Below are positions 36,201 through 42,916 of a stretch of 64,000 nucleotides of DNA, piece by piece (positions within the stretch are counted from its first letter, which is position 1; every line of letters starts with the position of its first letter). The DNA lies in NCBI GenBank assembly GCA_043557195.1, contig CP121314.1:2728001-2792000 (forward strand), in the 5' to 3' direction. The DNA comes from Jejuia sp043557195. GTDB taxonomy: Bacteria > Bacteroidota > Bacteroidia > Flavobacteriales > Flavobacteriaceae. The translations under genes were made by a program, and so were the position numbers. The notes under the pieces are model-generated. The model saw nothing but the letters and a program-made list of their open reading frames with translations, ran no database searches and had not been told where the DNA came from.

Positions 36201-38010
36201 TAGTATAACACCACTATATAATGGTAATATTAGCCATACCCTTTGGAAAACTAATAATGATGACAATCGTATAAAAGAATATAGATACAATTATGATGCA
36301 TTAAACAGGCTTACTAATGCAAATTGGGCAGAAGGAGGAACTAGCGTTGCTAAATATAATGTAGGTATTGGCTATGATCGAAATGGAAATATTTTAAGGA
36401 TGAACCGTAACATGCCAATGGATTTAAATAATCCGCTAAATATGTGGTTTGGTGGTTCTAAGGCGATGGATGCTTTAACCTATAGTTATAATGGCAATAA
36501 ATTACTAAATGTAAAAGATGGTATAGGTTTAAGCACAACAGGCATTGAAGGCTTTAAGGATGGCAACGTAAAAGCAAACACAGGTCTTGATGATTATACC
36601 TATGATGGTAACGGAAATATGATAAAAGATTTAAATAAGGGTATTAATACTATTGAATATAACCATTTAAATTTACCAACAAAGGTAACATTTGATAGCA
36701 ATGTTGGAGACATTTCATACGTTTATGATGCTACTGGTGTAAAACAAAAGAAGAAAGTTTTTAGTTATGCCAATGGATGGCCGACCACAACCTTGTATGC
36801 AGGTAATTATATTTACGTTGATGAAGATCTTGGAGAGGACGTGCTACAATTCTTTAACCATCCAGAGGGGTATATAGAACCTAAAAATGAGAATGATTTA
36901 TCCCAAGGTTTTGATTATATTTACCAGTACAAGGACCATTTAGGGAATGTAAGGTTAAGCTATAAAGATATTAGTACAACAAGTACACCTAACTTAGAAA
37001 TACTAGAAGAAAACAACTATTATCCTTTTGGGCTTAAGCATAAAGGGTATAATGGGAATGTATCTGCTAACAATAATTCTGTTGCTAGTAAGTTTAAATA
37101 TAACGGTAAAGAGTTGGAAGAATCCCTTGGTTTAAACCTCTATGAAATGGATATGCGTCAGTACGACCCTGCGATTGCAAGATGGACATCTATTGACCCT
37201 GTTACGCATCATTCTATGAGCACATATACGGCTTTTGATAACAACCCAATATTTTGGGCGGATCCAAGTGGTGCTGACAGTTGGACTTATGTTAATGATG
37301 GTGTTTACAGGAATAACCAGACAGGTGAAGAGACAACAGATTGGGAAAGAGCTATTTCAGAAACACAATCTCATTTTGAAGGAAATGGAACATCTACAGA
37401 GTCTACAAATGTATTTATGTCATTTAAATATGATAAAACAAAATCAGGAAAAAAGACAGAGACAGGTAGAGATATAATCTTTTTACACAATCAAGTTAAT
37501 AGTGTATCTAATACAGAAAAAGGTAAGCAATACTATGAGAGACAAACAACAATATCAGTTGCAATTATGTCTGATGGTAGTTTTTCCTCGTTGACTATAG
37601 AAACTTTTATAAAAGTATTAGATGAGGGAGGAAATTCAATTATTAATTCAAACAATGTTCAAACTGTTGCAATGACAGACCCTAGTATCTTTACCGATAT
37701 TGGCGTATCGTATGAGGGGTTTGGTGAATTTTTGGACTCAGCAGTTTCTGTACAAAAATATAGAAATGATACAACAGGGCGATCTTTATCTCTTGATATA
37801 AAAGCTGGTTATAAGAAAGCGTCTAGGTATTTTCTTGGGATGTCAGGATTTGGACTTAAAGGTGTAAAAGTCAAAAGACCTAAAAACCCAATTATATCAA
37901 CTATACCTTTAACAATTGGACTATCACTAGGTAAGGCTGCCAAAGATATTGAAAAATGGCAATTACCAATTTGGCAAAATGTTCAAATGAATAATAAAAT
38001 TAAGTATTAA
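33262..38010 (+). CDS. Large secreted Rhs-repeat protein with core domain and variable C-terminus
   Basis: 1582 aa. Signal peptide (LLFLLMLTVNITAQ), Ig/PKD-like N-terminal modules (about 25-205), and a TSP3-like calcium segment (DSDGDGLGDPNNSS ... DNDDDQCPF). Next comes the DUF6443-type block (GLGRPMQSIAIRAGGQGQDI), then many YD repeats. The Rhs core is around 1220-1335 (YQYKDHLGNVRLSY ... YNGKELEESLGLNLYEMDMRQYDPAIARWTSIDP) and ends DPSGADSW. The last ~240 residues are unlike the repeats and may be a toxin or effector domain; I do not recognise it. No T9SS domain at the end. It sits inside the secretion island and is followed after 6 bases by a small membrane protein. Confidence 0.87.
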   Translation: MNTCHTNSTSKITIVLLFLLMLTVNITAQNTYIQGPTKVHENATETYTLDNLNGNINPGLTSWYWQAFDNDINDYHNDSSTGASFEIEFSHLSEYEIYAELYDSNSNFEDDGSLAVTVIPAIPDTPPNPIFLSSTTGNVTIQRVGEPHTDMDITWYWQGSPTGTSTSYGSGETIVLPSGATACYLRAYNAHSGFWSEGSGEIIKKPYYQDSDGDGLGDPNNSSPLEWTQPSGYVDNDDDQCPFLQGTEANNGCPIVDCTLSDQNYVYTITPTEGVNNLGSLSSNQRRESVMYYDGLGRPMQSIAIRAGGQGQDIITHIDYDTFGRQDKNYLPYVMTSSCGQYQTNALTATNNFYNTLKYENTLNPYSEIHLESSPLNRVLEQGAPGNDWAVDKTSDNDHTIKFEYGANTEADMVRFFEVDLSCGSPALVESGTYQPNELYKTITKDENWQPNTSYEKNHTTEEYKDKQGRVILKRTFDKIKWHDTYYVYDDYGSLTFVLPPELPTYLGLLQNDIHYSEYFSSGSLPSDFAFFATGSGHDYFEMSISLSSGSGRFSSSGYFEGSPNVPLNSGKVTSLDIDIDMDASYIDLGDITFYSESGEEYTLGTAYIQNGDLYFNSNGVTISAGGDFSFRSETLFHLQSTNPTTITETELNNLAYQYKYDERNRLVEKKIPGKEREYIVYDNLDRPVLTQDANLRADNKWLFTKYDVFGRIVYTGIYTHPSLQDQNQMQGNLDAFYTTNTSNNLHESKQASEGSYHYYSNQSFPNANIEILTVNYYDDYRFNTDGQALPSSWDGQDIINHNNSSSTKKLTKGLATGSRVKVLEQPNWITTVTGYDAKARPIYVMSKNTYLGSTDIVKNTLDFTGAVDKMVTEHNKGTNTIVTEDLFTYDHMGRLTKQTQELNNTNTLEVIVENHYDELGQLESKGVGGSNTNTNRLQNVDYTYNIRGWLKTINDPYNMGNDLFSFGLTYNQPEGAVTGSITPLYNGNISHTLWKTNNDDNRIKEYRYNYDALNRLTNANWAEGGTSVAKYNVGIGYDRNGNILRMNRNMPMDLNNPLNMWFGGSKAMDALTYSYNGNKLLNVKDGIGLSTTGIEGFKDGNVKANTGLDDYTYDGNGNMIKDLNKGINTIEYNHLNLPTKVTFDSNVGDISYVYDATGVKQKKKVFSYANGWPTTTLYAGNYIYVDEDLGEDVLQFFNHPEGYIEPKNENDLSQGFDYIYQYKDHLGNVRLSYKDISTTSTPNLEILEENNYYPFGLKHKGYNGNVSANNNSVASKFKYNGKELEESLGLNLYEMDMRQYDPAIARWTSIDPVTHHSMSTYTAFDNNPIFWADPSGADSWTYVNDGVYRNNQTGEETTDWERAISETQSHFEGNGTSTESTNVFMSFKYDKTKSGKKTETGRDIIFLHNQVNSVSNTEKGKQYYERQTTISVAIMSDGSFSSLTIETFIKVLDEGGNSIINSNNVQTVAMTDPSIFTDIGVSYEGFGEFLDSAVSVQKYRNDTTGRSLSLDIKAGYKKASRYFLGMSGFGLKGVKVKRPKNPIISTIPLTIGLSLGKAAKDIEKWQLPIWQNVQMNNKIKY

Positions 38011-38016
38011 TGATTC

Positions 38017-38283
38017 ATGCATTCAATTAAAAAAATATTTTTAACATACTTAAGGCTAATTTTTTGGTTAACATTCTGTTCTTTGTTCTGGTTTTTGAGT
38101 AGCGAATATCCTCATGAAGGTTTTGATTTTTTTAAAACTGATTTTTTTATCATTGTATCACCAATATTAGGTTTTTTAATAGTCTATTTTGTAAAGAATA
38201 TTAAACTAATTTTTTGGTTATGGGTTGCTATGTTATTGTTATTAACATATTTGTACTTTGAAAGATATGTGATACTTTGGTAA
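38017..38283 (+). CDS. Small membrane protein downstream of the Rhs gene (possible immunity protein)
   Basis: 88 aa with three hydrophobic segments (about 10-28, 40-60, 63-85). It begins 6 bases after the Rhs stop. Polymorphic toxin genes are usually followed by immunity genes of this size, and membrane immunity proteins often pair with pore-forming or membrane-acting toxins. No sequence family recognised. The position is suggestive only. Confidence 0.55.
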   Translation: MHSIKKIFLTYLRLIFWLTFCSLFWFLSSEYPHEGFDFFKTDFFIIVSPILGFLIVYFVKNIKLIFWLWVAMLLLLTYLYFERYVILW

Positions 38284-38368
38284 GAGCTAAAAATAGTAAA
38301 TAGCCCCCGCTACCGCTAGTCTGTGACTAGTGGCGATATGAGTATGTGATTAAGAAATATATTTATAT

Positions 38369-38402
38369 AAAAAGCTTTTACATTAACACGTAAAAGCTTT
38401 TT
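38369..38402 (+). terminator. Terminator after the Rhs-module genes
   Basis: Perfect 13-bp stem AAAAAGCTTTTAC / GTAAAAGCTTTTT with an 8-base loop and a T-tail. Confidence 0.85.
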
Positions 38403-38523
38403 TGTTATAAAGGTTTTTAACTAGTTTACTGCCATTAAGCAACGCTTAGTGTTAACGACATAAGAACTAAGGTTAGTCTCTAACTAGTTGGCGGTAAGAG
38501 TAAGAAATTAAAATAAGATTTAT

Positions 38524-38549
38524 AAAAGCTACTTTACAGGTAGCTTTTT
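38524..38549 (+). terminator. Second terminator-like hairpin in the REP-like cluster
   Basis: Stem AAAAGCTAC / GTAGCTTTT with T-rich tail, between REP-like units 2 and 3. Confidence 0.6.
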
Positions 38550-38605
38550 CTTTTACCACAAGCTACAAGCTTGCGGTAGCAATACAAAGTTTCTATATTG
38601 GCGTT

Positions 38606-39163
38606 ATGAGTAGAAACTATAAATTTTATAACAAACAAGGATTGTATTTTGTGAGTTTTGCGACTGTAAACTGGATAGACCTATTTACAAGGCAAGTATA
38701 TTTTAATATTTTAGTAGATAGCATAAACTATTGCAGAAAAGAAAAAGGTATGGAATTATATTGTTATTGTTTTATGCCTAGTCATATTCATTTTATATTT
38801 CGTTCTGCTAACGAAGATCCTTCAGGACTACTAAGAGATTTTAAAAGTTATACAGCTAAAAAAGTAATAGAAGCTATACAAAACAATCCGCAAGAAAGTA
38901 GAAAAGAATGGTTGTTATGGATGTTTGAGCGTACTGGTAAGAAGCGAGGAAACATAAGCAAATATCAATTTTGGCAACACCACAACAAACCAATTGAATT
39001 ATGGAGCGAAAAAGTCATCAAACAAAAAATAGATTATATCCACAACAACCCTGTAGAAAGTGGTTTTGTAACTAATGCAGAGGATTGGAAATATTCCAGC
39101 GCAAGAAATTATCAAGATGATAATACTATTTTAAAAATAGATTCTATTGGCTTTTTTGGATAG
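38606..39163 (+). CDS. REP-associated tyrosine transposase (Y1_Tnp / RAYT)
   Basis: 185 aa. HUH motif in CYCFMPSHIHFIFRSANEDPSG and downstream the conserved block IDYIHNNPVESGFV ... WKYSSARNY, which carry the residues of the IS200/IS605-like Y1 nuclease in its single-copy REP-associated form. Such enzymes usually act on REP palindromes, and three are present immediately upstream. It appears intact. It probably shaped the REP-like cluster but is not the integrase expected for the tRNA repeat. Confidence 0.9.
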   Translation: MSRNYKFYNKQGLYFVSFATVNWIDLFTRQVYFNILVDSINYCRKEKGMELYCYCFMPSHIHFIFRSANEDPSGLLRDFKSYTAKKVIEAIQNNPQESRKEWLLWMFERTGKKRGNISKYQFWQHHNKPIELWSEKVIKQKIDYIHNNPVESGFVTNAEDWKYSSARNYQDDNTILKIDSIGFFG

Positions 39164-39250
39164 TTTTACTTTTAAAACTATCCTTTTTTGAAATATGCTT
39201 ATTAATCTACATTTAAATAACAGGGTTTAACATTATATAATGAAACCAAA

Positions 39251-39279
39251 AACCTTACTCTAAGTAAGGTTTTAGCTTA
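39251..39279. promoter_or_regulatory. Palindromic region upstream of the plus-strand secretion arm
   Basis: Contains AAAACCTTAC / GTAAGGTTTT (10-bp arms, 5-base spacer) and, overlapping it, TAAGGTTTTAGCTTA (39265-39279), sharing 12 of 15 bases with the palindrome at 29353-29367. It starts 37 bases before TACCTTCA (39302-39309), a weak -7 box, the same spacing as at 29353. The longer hairpin could also act as a terminator for the transposase gene. Confidence 0.45.
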
Positions 39280-39332
39280 CTGATTATTTCATAGCACTTA
39301 CTACCTTCATTTATTCTTTCTAATTAGGATTA

Positions 39333-40067
39333 ATGATGCATAAGTATTTTTATGTTTTAGCGGTTTTACTGGTATGTTTTGGCTGTAAAACGGCTAGTAT
39401 TCAACAAAGTGCTCATAATATAACTACGCAACAAGTAACTCTAGGTTGTATTGGTGAAGGAAGCACCAACCTGTTACCAACCAGTTTTAAAATGGTTGCA
39501 CAGCCCAATTATAACAATTCAATTAAAATTCAGAGTACTGCTATAGCGTTTAACAAGCCATTGTATAAAACATATGTAAAGGCAAAAGAAATTCAATCAA
39601 CTAAAAAGGTTGAGCAAGTTCATGATTCCATCATCCCAAGTTTAAGTTTTTTAGAACTACATATTGCGGACAACGTAAGTCTTATAACAGCTTTAAATAG
39701 TTCTGAAAATGAAGATTTAGAAAACTACCTAAGCCTTAATTCTACTACTGATATTGTTACTGATATTTCCATAAAATTGGATGAAGATATTATGAAAAGT
39801 ATAAGAGTAGCAGATGCTATTTTTCTAGAAAAGGTTGCCTTAAAAACCTATGCATTACAATTATATAAAGATGGTAATAAAACAGAAGTAGTCCATTTTA
39901 ACGAAGGCGTTGTATTTGCTTATAAAACGTCGAACTTTTGTTGGCAAGAAAATGATAGAAAACGTTTAACTATTGTTGGTTTAGTTGATGATTATAATGC
40001 ATGCCCCAATAAAACTTACAGAGTTGCAAAAAGAGCAAAAAAGAAATTAAACCTTTATAAACTATAG
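39333..40067 (+). CDS. Putative lipoprotein, first gene of the plus-strand secretion arm
   Basis: 244 aa. Signal with lipobox-like VCFGC (KYFYVLAVLLVCFGCKTAS), so probably an outer-membrane lipoprotein. The body has no recognised family; its basic C-terminus (YRVAKRAKKKLNLYKL) is unusual for a Bacteroidetes lipoprotein. It is 5 bases upstream of the next lipoprotein and forms an operon with the GspC-, I-, J- and F-like genes. A pilotin or secretin-associated role is possible but only by position. Confidence 0.7.
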   Translation: MMHKYFYVLAVLLVCFGCKTASIQQSAHNITTQQVTLGCIGEGSTNLLPTSFKMVAQPNYNNSIKIQSTAIAFNKPLYKTYVKAKEIQSTKKVEQVHDSIIPSLSFLELHIADNVSLITALNSSENEDLENYLSLNSTTDIVTDISIKLDEDIMKSIRVADAIFLEKVALKTYALQLYKDGNKTEVVHFNEGVVFAYKTSNFCWQENDRKRLTIVGLVDDYNACPNKTYRVAKRAKKKLNLYKL

Positions 40068-40072
40068 TCCCT

Positions 40073-40432
40073 ATGAAGAAGTTTGTGGTTTTCCTAATTA
40101 TAGGTATTCATCTTGTGTCTTGTGAAGAAATTATTGAGATTACAGATATTTCATCAGAACATGTTACAGTTTTAGCACCATTAGATAATACTACTTTAAC
40201 ATCAAAGTCAGTAACCTTCACATGGGAAGCGATGGAGGAAGTAGAAGGCTATCATTTACAAATAGCTACGCCTTCTTTTGCAAATGCATTGCAAATAGTA
40301 AAAGATTCTACACTTACTACTACCAACTTTTTAACCACACTAGATTTTAATGACTACGAGTGGCGCATTAGAGCTGAAAACTCAGGCTACACTACAGTTT
40401 ATATAACACAGCGTTTTAGTATTGAAGAATAA
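40073..40432 (+). CDS. Small lipoprotein with a fibronectin-III-like domain
   Basis: 119 aa. Signal and Cys (VFLIIGIHLVSCEEI), then one beta-sandwich domain with the pattern 'VTVLAPLDNTTLTSKSVTFTWEAMEEVEGYHLQIATPSF ... YEWRIRAENSGY', similar to Ig/FN3-like domains that precede carbohydrate- or protein-binding regions in Bacteroidetes. The GspC-like gene begins within its last codons (TTG start), so they are translationally coupled. It may bind the secretin or exported substrates; inferred. Confidence 0.75.
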   Translation: MKKFVVFLIIGIHLVSCEEIIEITDISSEHVTVLAPLDNTTLTSKSVTFTWEAMEEVEGYHLQIATPSFANALQIVKDSTLTTTNFLTTLDFNDYEWRIRAENSGYTTVYITQRFSIEE

Positions 40433-40877
40433 AACAAAAACATACATATTACTAGCATTGGTTCTAAGCATTTGGGGAGCAATAGGATTCAAGATTGTAG
40501 AAGCAGTAAATCCTTCAGAAGCGAATACTACTGCCCAAAATTTTGATGTATCATTTAGTCCTCAAATAAACTCTGAAATAGATACATTTTCTATTGAAAC
40601 AGTAAATAGAGATCCCTTTTTAGGAACACTAACAACAAAGCGTAAGATAGTTAATACGGTTCCTAAACCGAAGACCATTGTGTGGAAACCTATAATATAT
40701 CATGGTAATATCTCTAAGAATGATGCTAAGAAAAACATCTTTATAGTATCTATAGATGGTAAGCAATATTTAATGAAGCTTGGACAAACCATAAGCGATA
40801 TTAAATTAGTACGTGGCGACACAAAAAAAATTGTTGTGGTCTATAAAGGACATCGCAAATCAATTCTTAAATCATGA
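40422..40877 (+). CDS. GspC/PilP-like periplasmic linker protein
   Basis: 151 aa from a TTG start inside the preceding gene. One N-terminal membrane helix (YILLALVLSIWGAIGFKIVEA) and, after a flexible stretch, VNRDPFLG (63-66 RDPF), the RDPF signature seen in GspC and PilP proteins. A small beta domain (IVWKPIIYHGNIS ... FIVSIDGKQYLMKLGQTI) resembles the homology region that contacts the secretin N0 domain. Links the inner-membrane platform to the secretin encoded 14 kb away in the other arm. Confidence 0.78.
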   Translation: MKNKTKTYILLALVLSIWGAIGFKIVEAVNPSEANTTAQNFDVSFSPQINSEIDTFSIETVNRDPFLGTLTTKRKIVNTVPKPKTIVWKPIIYHGNISKNDAKKNIFIVSIDGKQYLMKLGQTISDIKLVRGDTKKIVVVYKGHRKSILKS

Positions 40878-42139
40878 TACCCTTAAAACTTAAAGCAGGA
40901 GCTCTACAATTCACCATGTATGTGGTAGTAGTTATTGCATTGCTTTTAGGCGTGTTTGTCATTTTTGTCCAAACACATAAACAGTTTAAAGTACAATCAG
41001 ATTTTACTCTAGAAACTATTAAAAACTCTAATAAAGGGATTTTTTATGCTATGGAACATCCAATTACAGGCAACGACACACTTGAATTAGATATATTGGA
41101 TTTTGAGCATCAATCATTAAAAATACACAAAGACCATTGGGGGGTTTGGGAAAAAGTAACATCTATTTCTAAAACAAAAAATAAGGTCTTTAAAAAAATT
41201 GCGCTTACAGGAAGTACTCAGCCTGAAATGGATAGAACAGCACTGTATTTAGAAGATAAAAACAAGCCATTAGTCTTAGTGGGTAAAACCAAAATACAAG
41301 GTGCTTCTTATTTACCAAAACAAGGCGTGAGAACAGGTAATATTTCTGGGCATTCCTATTATGGAAATGCACTTATTTATGGTAAAACAAAGCTTAGTAA
41401 ATCTTTACCCAGATTATCCAATACATTAAGGGCTCAAATAGAAAAAGTTTCAAGCTCAATTCAAAATATAGATCATCATCAGTTTTTAGATTTAAGCTAT
41501 TATAAAGTTCATCAAAATTCTTTTCACAACAATGTTGAGGTAGTGTATTCAAAAAATACTATTGATTTATTTGATGTGGTTTTAAAAGGCAATATAGTTG
41601 TGCAATCTGAAACTAAAATTGTACTTCACCCTTCATCAAAATTAGTTGATGTGATTTTAATTGCACCACAAATAGAAATAAAAGACAATATTACCAGTAT
41701 TTTTCAAGCATTTGCCACAAAACAAATAACTGTGGGTAAAAATTGTAAGCTTAATTATCCAAGTGCTTTAGTATTAAACAATAAAATTACAGCCACCATA
41801 GACAGTAATAACAGGAGTGAATCGTTTATTGAACTTGGAACAAATTCTATTTTAAAAGGATCCATTGTTTTTTTAGGAAACAACAAAAATTATAAGGCGC
41901 AAATTAGAATCAAAGAGTCATCTACAGTTGTTGGAGAAATATATTGCAATAAAAATGTAGAACTATTAGGTACTGTTAGTGGTACCGTTATTACTTCTGG
42001 CTTTATAGCAAACCAATCAGGTTCGGCGTATCAAAATCATATTTATAATGGTGAAATTAGTATAGACGATTTACCAGAAGAATACGTAGGGTTATCATTT
42101 TACAATTCTAAAAAAGGGATTGCAAAATGGTTGTATTAA
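40874..42139 (+). CDS. GspK-like minor pseudopilin with a beta-helix (bactofilin-like) body
   Basis: 421 aa. N-terminal hydrophobic helix (GALQFTMYVVVVIALLLGVFVIF) preceded by a short basic leader. The residue at +5 is Thr rather than Glu, as in tip pseudopilins of the GspK class. The last ~200 residues show parallel-beta-helix repeats: 'DVVLKGNIVVQSETKIVLHP', 'ILIAPQIEIKDNI', 'TNSILKGSIVFLGN', 'VVGEIYCNKNVELLGTVSGTVITSG'. The pattern is similar to bactofilin/PilX-like proteins. It starts at the 3' end of the GspC-like gene and overlaps the next. A tip or adaptor role is inferred. Confidence 0.65.
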   Translation: MIPLKLKAGALQFTMYVVVVIALLLGVFVIFVQTHKQFKVQSDFTLETIKNSNKGIFYAMEHPITGNDTLELDILDFEHQSLKIHKDHWGVWEKVTSISKTKNKVFKKIALTGSTQPEMDRTALYLEDKNKPLVLVGKTKIQGASYLPKQGVRTGNISGHSYYGNALIYGKTKLSKSLPRLSNTLRAQIEKVSSSIQNIDHHQFLDLSYYKVHQNSFHNNVEVVYSKNTIDLFDVVLKGNIVVQSETKIVLHPSSKLVDVILIAPQIEIKDNITSIFQAFATKQITVGKNCKLNYPSALVLNNKITATIDSNNRSESFIELGTNSILKGSIVFLGNNKNYKAQIRIKESSTVVGEIYCNKNVELLGTVSGTVITSGFIANQSGSAYQNHIYNGEISIDDLPEEYVGLSFYNSKKGIAKWLY

Positions 42140-42459
42140 GAAAAATAAAGGCCTCTACCTTAATGGAAACGCTTGTGGCTACAGTTTTAATAGTAGTTGT
42201 TTTTATGTTGGCGAGTATGATTTTAAACAATTTGTTTTCCAACAGCATAAAATCGAATACTAGAGTTATAGATACACATTTAAATGAGTTGCAATACCTG
42301 TATATAAATGATAAAATACCTTTGCCCTATTCTGATGATTTTGAGGATTGGGAAATAGACATTAATCATTTAATGATAGAAGATCAAAAGATGATACATA
42401 TTGAGGCTGTAAACGCAAAAACAAACCTCACAATAACAAAATCTAGTATTGCAAACTAA
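42127..42459 (+). CDS. GspI/PilV-like minor pseudopilin
   Basis: 110 aa. Type IV prepilin-like leader KIKA followed by STLMETLVATVLIVVVFMLASM, with Glu at +5 of the mature form. The C-terminal globular part is short. It overlaps the preceding gene by 13 bases and the next by 11, so these genes are tightly coupled. Class III signal plus position give the call; assignment to I rather than H is tentative. Confidence 0.78.
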   Translation: MVVLRKIKASTLMETLVATVLIVVVFMLASMILNNLFSNSIKSNTRVIDTHLNELQYLYINDKIPLPYSDDFEDWEIDINHLMIEDQKMIHIEAVNAKTNLTITKSSIAN

Positions 42460-42913
42460 ACATAAAATACAAGCTTTTACATTAAGTGAAATGATTGTGG
42501 TTATCATCATAACTACAATTGTGATAGGAATGGCTTTTTCTGTGTTATCTATGGTTCAAAAGCATATGAATGGTATTCAAGCTAACTTTAATAGGAGTTT
42601 AGAGTTAAATAAGTTAGAGCAATTATTAAATATAGATTTAAATAGGTTTTCAGAGGTTAGTTATGAAATAAAAGAGAACAGATTAGTCTTTTCGTCAGAA
42701 ATAGGTGCTACCTCCTACCAGTTTGTAGACAATAAGATTATAAAAAACAGGGATACTTTCAATATTGAAGTACAACAGAAGTTATTCTATTTTGATGGCG
42801 AAACAATTTTAGAAGGACAAATAGATGCTATTAAAATTGAAACGTCAAAAGCATTTCAATCACAAAAATTATTTGTGTATAAACGCAATGATGCAACTTT
42901 ATTTTTAAACTAA
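42449..42913 (+). CDS. GspJ-like minor pseudopilin
   Basis: 154 aa from TTG 42449. Leader QTKHKIQA, then mature FTLSEMIVVIIITTIVIGMAFSVLSM with Glu +5. It is longer than the preceding pseudopilin and has a helix followed by a beta-rich C-terminus (FSSEIGATSYQFVDNKIIKNRDTFN), as expected for GspJ. The start sits inside the previous gene; the stop precedes gspF by 3 bases. Confidence 0.78.
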   Translation: MQTKHKIQAFTLSEMIVVIIITTIVIGMAFSVLSMVQKHMNGIQANFNRSLELNKLEQLLNIDLNRFSEVSYEIKENRLVFSSEIGATSYQFVDNKIIKNRDTFNIEVQQKLFYFDGETILEGQIDAIKIETSKAFQSQKLFVYKRNDATLFLN

Positions 42914-42916
42914 GCA

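Larger units (their letters stand above)
38313..38578. repeat. Cluster of REP-like imperfect hairpins beside the Y1 transposase
   Basis: Three palindromic units: 38313-38333 (CCGCTAGTC / GACTAGTGG), 38465-38489 (within a larger TTACTGCC ... GGCGGTAA stem) and 38554-38578 (TACCACAAGC / GCTTGCGGTA). Each carries a TACCGC/GCGGTA end. This pattern is known for REP sequences recognised by RAYT-type transposases. It fills most of the 322-base gap, together with two terminators. Confidence 0.6.

Noticed and set aside
33262..38010. T9SS sorting domain on the Rhs protein
   Set aside because: The C-terminus has no PNP-type sorting motif and no beta-sandwich pattern; export by T9SS is not supported.
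39251..39276. AAAACCTTAC/GTAAGGTTTT as a plain terminator of the transposase gene
   Set aside because: Possible, but the T-run is weak (TTTTAG) and the sequence shares the TAAGGTT palindrome with the left-arm promoter, so I list it as a regulatory candidate.
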